Part shown: one piece after another, positions 59,240 through 64,000 of the stretch
How positions within the stretch are numbered: position 1 is the first letter of the stretch
Layout of the letters: each line of letters begins with the position of its first letter
Source: Aphanomyces cochlioides
Lineage: Eukaryota > Oomycota > Saprolegniomycetes > Saprolegniales > Verrucalvaceae
Assembly: GCA_019828595.1 (NCBI GenBank)
Contig: JAHQRK010000003.1
Coordinates: 124,001-188,000, forward strand
DNA length: 64,000 bases
Reading direction: 5' to 3'
Notes under the pieces: model-generated
Databases searched by the model: none
Told to the model about the DNA's origin: nothing
The model's input: only the letters and a program-made list of their open reading frames with translations
Made by a program: the position numbers and the translations under genes

Positions 59240-60160
59240 ATGCGCACCGAGTATGAATTGGTTCGAAGAATGGGCGCCGCCGACGACCAGACGAATGTTT
59301 CCCTCTATAGACATACTCCCTCCCAAGATCTCGTCGTGATCAAGAAAATCCCAACCAGCACCGACAAGATGGACGAGAACAAAGAAATGCACATCAACCG
59401 CGTACTCCAGAAACACAAGCATGACGCGGTTGTCGAGATGCGCGACGCCTTCATGGAAGACCAAGCGCTGTGCCTCGTGTTTGAATACTGCTCCGGTGGC
59501 GATCTCCTCACCAGTTTGATGAATGCCAAATCGTGGGCAGAGGACGACGTCGTTCCCGTCTTCCAACAAGTTGCAAGCGCTGTCGCTCACCTGCACTCAT
59601 TGGAAATCGCCCACTGCGATATCTCGCTTGAAAATGTCCTGGTTACATCAGACCATCAAGTCAAACTGTGCGACTTTGGCCTAGCCTTGATCGACAAGTG
59701 CACGCGGTACAGTGGCGTCGGCAAGCTCTACTACATGAGCCCTGAAATGTTCATGCGAAGGCCGTACAACGCTCAAGCTAGTGATCGATGGGCTCTTGGT
59801 GTTCTCTTATTTATGCTCCTCACGGGGCGACCGATCTTTGAGCAAGCGACGATGAAGGATCCCAACTTCAAGCTCTTCTTTGAAGCCCAAGCTGTCGATG
59901 CTTCCAGCGGCGTCAAGGCCGTCCTTGCTGCATCCAACACTACCCTGAGCGATGACGCAGTCGATCTCCTCACTCAATTGCTGCGTCCAGCTCCAAAGGA
60001 CCGTTTATCCATGGACCTTGTGCTGTCCCATGCCTTCTTGAAGACCAAGCCGGTACTTATCCGACAGCGTTCTGTCAGTTCCCCCGTCACGTGCTTGAGC
60101 AGCTCGTTCCCGCTCGCCCATCTTCCGCTCGCTTACTTTAAATCCATCACGACGATGTAA
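59240..60160 (+). CDS. Single-exon Ser/Thr protein kinase
   Basis: A 306-residue protein consisting of little more than a kinase domain. The glycine loop is degenerate (MGAADDQTNV, no GxGxxG). The ATP lysine is K35 in VVIKKI and the hinge is EYCSGGDLL. The catalytic loop is HCDISLEN (125-132), replacing HRDxKxxN, so the usual lysine is Ser. The DFG motif at 145-147 is intact. The activation segment reads YSGVGKLYYMSPEMF with SPE in place of APE. DRWALGVLLFMLLTG and DRLSMDLVLSHAF follow. Catalytic aspartates remain. ATG 59240 was chosen because earlier in-frame starts are not ATG. The family is CAMK/NEK-like and not assignable more closely. It converges on ALG6. Confidence 0.9.
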   Translation: MRTEYELVRRMGAADDQTNVSLYRHTPSQDLVVIKKIPTSTDKMDENKEMHINRVLQKHKHDAVVEMRDAFMEDQALCLVFEYCSGGDLLTSLMNAKSWAEDDVVPVFQQVASAVAHLHSLEIAHCDISLENVLVTSDHQVKLCDFGLALIDKCTRYSGVGKLYYMSPEMFMRRPYNAQASDRWALGVLLFMLLTGRPIFEQATMKDPNFKLFFEAQAVDASSGVKAVLAASNTTLSDDAVDLLTQLLRPAPKDRLSMDLVLSHAFLKTKPVLIRQRSVSSPVTCLSSSFPLAHLPLAYFKSITTM

Positions 60161-60178
60161 GAATGAATCAACTATTTA

Positions 60179-61904
60179 TTAGTCTACTTTGGTCTTGTCC
60201 TTCTCGTCGACGACGGCAGTCCATTGCCACACTGTAGTGTACACCAACGCCAGGACAAAGTGGCCGCAGGAATACAAGGCAAACAAATACTCATGAACAT
60301 GGGGGTACCTCGCAGGCGGCGGCACGGTCGCTGCAATCACATGGAGGACAACGAGGCCTGCAATGGACGCCTACGATGAACTCTCAGGTCAGAGTGTCAG
60401 ACAATGCGACTTACAGCAACGAAGATGCGCTGCCAGCGTGGTGGAGGAGTGGTGGATTGCGGCACAAGACGAGATGCTGACTGGTAGTATGGGTAGATGC
60501 CAAACGCAGTGTAGCCGACGAGTCCGACGAAGTAAGGAAGAGCGAGTCCGTCCTTGACAAGGAGGAAGTACATGCTAGGAAGGATCGAGAAGATGCGCGA
60601 GATGGAAATGTACCTGAAGGTTGAGATCAAACCGAACCAACTCGTCAAGAGCGACGTTTCCGAGAGGAGGAACGTAGCAGGAAGCAACGGGAGCAGGATG
60701 GTCTTTTCATGGACTTGGAACGAAAAGAGGAAGAACGACATTGAAGAGTTGAAGAGCGCGAGGAAGAAACGGACACGCGTTGGACGGCGACGGATCAAGT
60801 CGATGACGGACGGGAGAAAGCCAACGAATGTCGTCCCAGTGCTAGCTCAAGCAGGTTACAACGAGTCCAGAGCAAGGTGGCAACGTTACCAGAGGTAGAC
60901 GAGCTGTTGGGGTTGCAGTCTCTGACGGAGTTTGACGAACAGGTCCAAGCAGCACCACACGTTCGCGACTTTGTCTTCGAAAAGGCCGCGCGCGAGTGGA
61001 AAGACGCGGTGGAGCACTACAACGTCCATCAAATGACGTAGATCAGGAGGATGAACGTACTTTGAACGATGTTTGTCAAGCAAGTGTCGTTGGGTCCATG
61101 GAAGACGCAGAGAGGAAGCCACAGAGCGGCAAACGACAGCAAGACCGCGACAGCAAGTTTCACAAAGTGGAAGACAAAGTTGGAGCGGTAGATGCACTTG
61201 GCAAGGAGGAAGAACGTGACGGCTGGCGCGTAGTAGAGCGCCATTTGCTTGAAATTCAACGCGCAGCAGTAGAAAATCGAGCCAAGGAACTCATGATCGT
61301 TCAGGATGCACGCGACAGAGAGCGTGGTGAAGCCCAGGGAGACATTGTTGTACTAGCAAAGTCGCCATGAGCGGATGGACGTATCCAGTAGACTTACTTG
61401 GAAATGGCCATGGTCGATCAAGATAAATGCAGGCTGGAGGAGGATCATCATGAGGAATTCCATGCGGATGGACCATTGCTTCTTGTAGACGACTTTGGCG
61501 TGGAGGAAGAGCGCGGGCATGAAAAGCACGACGTCGCAGAGAAGCACCGTCATGCGCATAAAGACTTTGCCCGTCGGGGTTTCGTATCCCCGCGATGTTT
61601 CAAACGCAAGAAGAGCAGGCTCGAAGAACTGAGCGAGACAGCCGCATGCATACGAGACGTACGCCGTCAGCGGCGGGTAGTCAAGGCCCCAGTACTGAAG
61701 GTCGTAGAAATACCACTTGGAGATCGGGAGGTGAAAGGTAAGCTCCATCCAGTGGCGTTGCGCTTCAAAGTCGCCAAACATCGGTGGGCTGTGCATTCCC
61801 GAGTACGAATGCAGCGAGACGAGCCATCGCACCAAGAGGGCCACGCACAGCACGAGCGCAAACCCAGAGTGCTTCATGCCATGATCTTCCAGCGACGACC
61901 ACAT
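60179..61904 (-). CDS. ALG6: Dolichyl-P-Glc:Man9GlcNAc2-PP-dolichol glucosyltransferase ALG6
   Basis: Adds the first alpha-1,3-glucose to the lipid-linked oligosaccharide for N-glycosylation in the ER. Six exons (introns of 45, 44, 48, 39 and 44 nt) give 501 residues, against 507 in human. Diagnostic features are VRWLVSLHSYSGMHSPPMFG, DFEAQRHWMELTFHLP, LQYWGLDYPPLTAYVSYACG, TSRGYE, ILIDHGHFQYNNVSLGF, RGLFEDKVANVWC and FSFQVHEKTILLPLLP, within a multi-helix membrane protein. The VHEK and DYPPLTAY words separate ALG6 from ALG8/ALG10. The heavily sequon-bearing giant protein in this window would be a natural client of the pathway. Confidence 0.97.
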
Positions 61905-61927
61905 CACGATCGATGGAAAATCCTTTG

Positions 61928-62178
61928 AAAATCAATATTTCATTAAGGGTCCTCCCTTGCGCACTGTTGAAAACTATCTTAATCTATATATTGAAATTCG
62001 TGTGAAATTCGAGAATTTCACCCAAATTTGACTGCTATTTCACAATATCGACACTTCCCTTCAAATTCAATATTTCGTCAAGGGTCCTCCCTTGATCTCC
62101 TGTTGAAATATCTTGATTTATGTATTGAAATTTGCTTGAATTTCTAGAAATTCATCCAAATTTGACTAATATTTCATG
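61928..62178. repeat. Two-copy tandem duplication, 135-bp period
   Basis: Two diverged direct copies lie just upstream of the ALG6 start. Shared words recur with a 135-bp offset: agggtcctccctt at 61946-61958 and 62081-62093, plus caatatttc, tgttgaaa, tattgaaatt, ccaaatttgact and atttca. The divergence indicates an old duplication. If the ALG6 promoter lies here, the elements are doubled in it. Confidence 0.7.
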
Positions 62179-62474
62179 GAAATCTTGCAATTCCGAGTGT
62201 CGTGGTGGTCAGCGCGATAGGACACGGATATAGGTACGAGAGCGCCATGGAGCAGGAAGCAGACTCTACTTGAAGGAAGATCAGAATCGTGGAAACCAAC
62301 CTCAAGTTGCTTGGAATTCGAGCGAAATTCGATACGATTCAGTCGAGGATGCGTCATCATTCCGATTCTTTTCTGAATCAACCATCATACCCTCCATGGA
62401 ATTCCGATGTGATGGTGGATATCGCGTGGAGGGAATGATTCGTCATGAAGATTGATTCGTCTTGTGGATTTCGC

Positions 62475-63070
62475 TCATGTGGAGTGACCATAATACAAGA
62501 TGTGTACCTCGTTGGATGGATTACGTCATGCGACACGTTGGATTACAGCAATCGGTCGATAGTAATCATGGCCAACACGCACAAAGCCTCTCTCCCGTTG
62601 GAAAGATTTGCCAACAAAGAGCACTCACGCCCACGCGCGATCAAAGGTGCGCTCTACAATCCAGTGGCACGATCTCGCAACACCGCACATGCACCTGGAT
62701 CGTCAAAACTGAAGCACGCATTGCAATGATAGCACGCGGTCGTACCTTGGGCGCGCACCATCCTCCACCACGACAATGTACCTACCATCCATCTTTGATT
62801 CCAGTGGTGCGCATTGCATCATCATGCAATCATCTCGTCGTCTTCAAGTAGACATGCACCAATGTGCCGCATCGTTTCAATATCATGTCGTGCGAGAGTC
62901 TCTTTGTTCCCAGGATCCAACGCGGGACTCGAAATTTGTCTCCAAGTGTGTTCTCGCAGTGTCTAACGCCGTGGCGATGGAGGAAGTCCATGGCATTCCA
63001 ACCAACTCTGTTGTGTTGCTTGTTGTCTCGACTGCTTGGTGGTAATCGTCGCAACCGAGTCGTCATCACA
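62475..63070 (-). pseudogene. Decayed protein-coding gene, family not recognised
   Basis: Reading the minus strand downward from 63070, long protein-like segments follow one another in changing frames: YHQAVETTSNTTELVGMPW and TALDTARTHLETNFESRVG, then ETMRHIGACLLEDDEMIA, then GRYIVVVEDGARPRYDRVLS, then SFDDPGACAVLRDRATG, then WIVERTFDRAWA. The last frame continues through an in-frame TGA into VRVGHDYYRPIAVIQRVA, another TGA, and SNEVHILYYGHST. At least three frame changes and three stops, without GT...AG boundaries at the breaks, point to a pseudogene and not to introns. I cannot name the family. Confidence 0.4.
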
Positions 63071-64000
63071 GGTCTCGTTTCTCCATGTGGCGCGCTTTGA
63101 TCACGCTCTCAGTCCATTGAGCAATCCCAAAGTCTTGTTGACGACACGGCAATATCACGTTGTAATACATCATACATTCTAATTAGACTTGGAATTTGTA
63201 TGTAAAAGTTCGTCCCAGAAACATGCAAACTTTCGTTCCATATTCCCAATCGTCCCAATTGTAGCGCAAGTTCTTCCCAACAGCACACAACACACGTGAA
63301 TTTTCGAATAGATAATATTGCATCCATTGTCCTGTCCGCCTTACTACCACATGGATAAACAATGATGGACAGAGCTATCTGCTAGTGGTGACGATATAGC
63401 CTTACCGTACATCGCCTTGAGATCACTATCCAGCTGGGGTTGATTGCCTTGAAGTTGCATAGGTACCTTTGAAAGCCATTCCCCCCTTTATGTCCCCGTC
63501 ATGAAAGGACGTAGGTGAATAGTAAGCCCATCCCCTCATGTCCTTTGAACGATCTTGACACTGCTTTCAGCGTTGGACTCGGCACAAATGCCACACTGAC
63601 GTAGCATCAATTGCTTGCTGGAACGCCTCTACTAGACACAGCATCTACTTATTTCCAGTTCACATCCTAGCAACCCTTATCATCCACCTTTCTTGTCTTG
63701 TCAATTGTCTAAAGAGGCCCCAACCACAGTCTACATAAGCTTCGAATTTCTTGGGACTTGAGTTGAAGTTGCTTCCCAGTGTGTCTTCAATCGGGACTTT
63801 TCCCAATGGACACAATTCCAATGAAGGTCGCGTGGACGAATGTCGGCGGCCCGTCGCTTCCGATTGGCGCCTCGGCGTAAGACAAACCTCGGTGGACAAA
63901 TTTCACTGGCTCAAAGCGTCGAATGATGGCGCATCCGTGCTGAACTCTCGAGAAGATTCGTACATGGAACGCCACAATTCAATTTGCGCTCACATACTCA
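63071..64000. other. Window end, unresolved
   Basis: No firm gene. A minus-strand segment at 63787-63975 reads protein-like (CAIIRRFEPVKFVHRGLSYA, FVHATFIGIVS) but lacks a visible ATG and stops soon after. It may be an exon or remnant linked to the decayed gene at 62475-63070 or to a gene beyond the window. A further minus frame (63109-63327) is unrecognised. Confidence 0.3.

Noticed and set aside
1..64000. tRNA, rRNA, integrase, transposase or reverse transcriptase genes
   Set aside because: None was recognised on either strand; tRNAs could be missed by eye, and a covariance-model scan would settle it.

Overview
The window reads as nuclear DNA of an oomycete, most likely a saprolegnialean such as Aphanomyces or a close relative. 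The reasons are gene families and gene structure. About 59 spliceosomal introns can be placed by eye, nearly all 37-54 nt long with GT...AG ends. Genes are densely packed on both strands with AT-rich spacers. Typical oomycete architectures are present (a multi-TM LRR protein, ankyrin-RING and ankyrin-PH-RING proteins), and a flagellar gene (DRC9) points to a lineage with zoospores. The genus is an inference and was not tested by any search. There is no operon structure and no bacterial ribosome-binding site.

Layout. 1-12 kb holds housekeeping genes: a small hypothetical, the Rag GTPase RagA/Gtr1, a Thr/Pro-rich single-pass surface protein, an NR2C2AP-like discoidin-domain protein, a multi-TM LRR protein, a Spinster-like MFS transporter, malonyl-CoA decarboxylase and a WD40 protein. 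12-48 kb is dominated by a divergent pair. One member is DRC9/IQCG, a dynein regulatory complex subunit of motile cilia. The other is a giant gene starting 151 bp away and running 34 kb. Its eight exons join in frame and predict a protein of about 11,284 residues. Its parts, in order, are a signal peptide, two LamG-like domains, about 66 IPT/TIG domains interrupted by about 18 copies of a second repeat that I do not recognise ('GTF' repeat), a long Cys-rich GCC2/GCC3-like region, a multi-pass membrane region, and a coiled-coil cytoplasmic tail.

48-62 kb returns to short genes: TTC1, a uracil phosphoribosyltransferase with an added N-terminal domain, an acylated CAMK-like kinase with a DFS motif, a three-copy ankyrin-RING cluster (first copy broken), FANCL, a second small kinase and ALG6. 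62-64 kb holds a 135-bp tandem duplication and what looks like a decayed gene.

The strongest candidate for something undescribed is the giant protein and its interspersed GTF repeat. Its shared promoter with a ciliary gene suggests a flagellar or zoospore-surface role. A palindromic TATCCGGATA element occurs six times just downstream of it, before TTC1, and a related site lies in the shared promoter.
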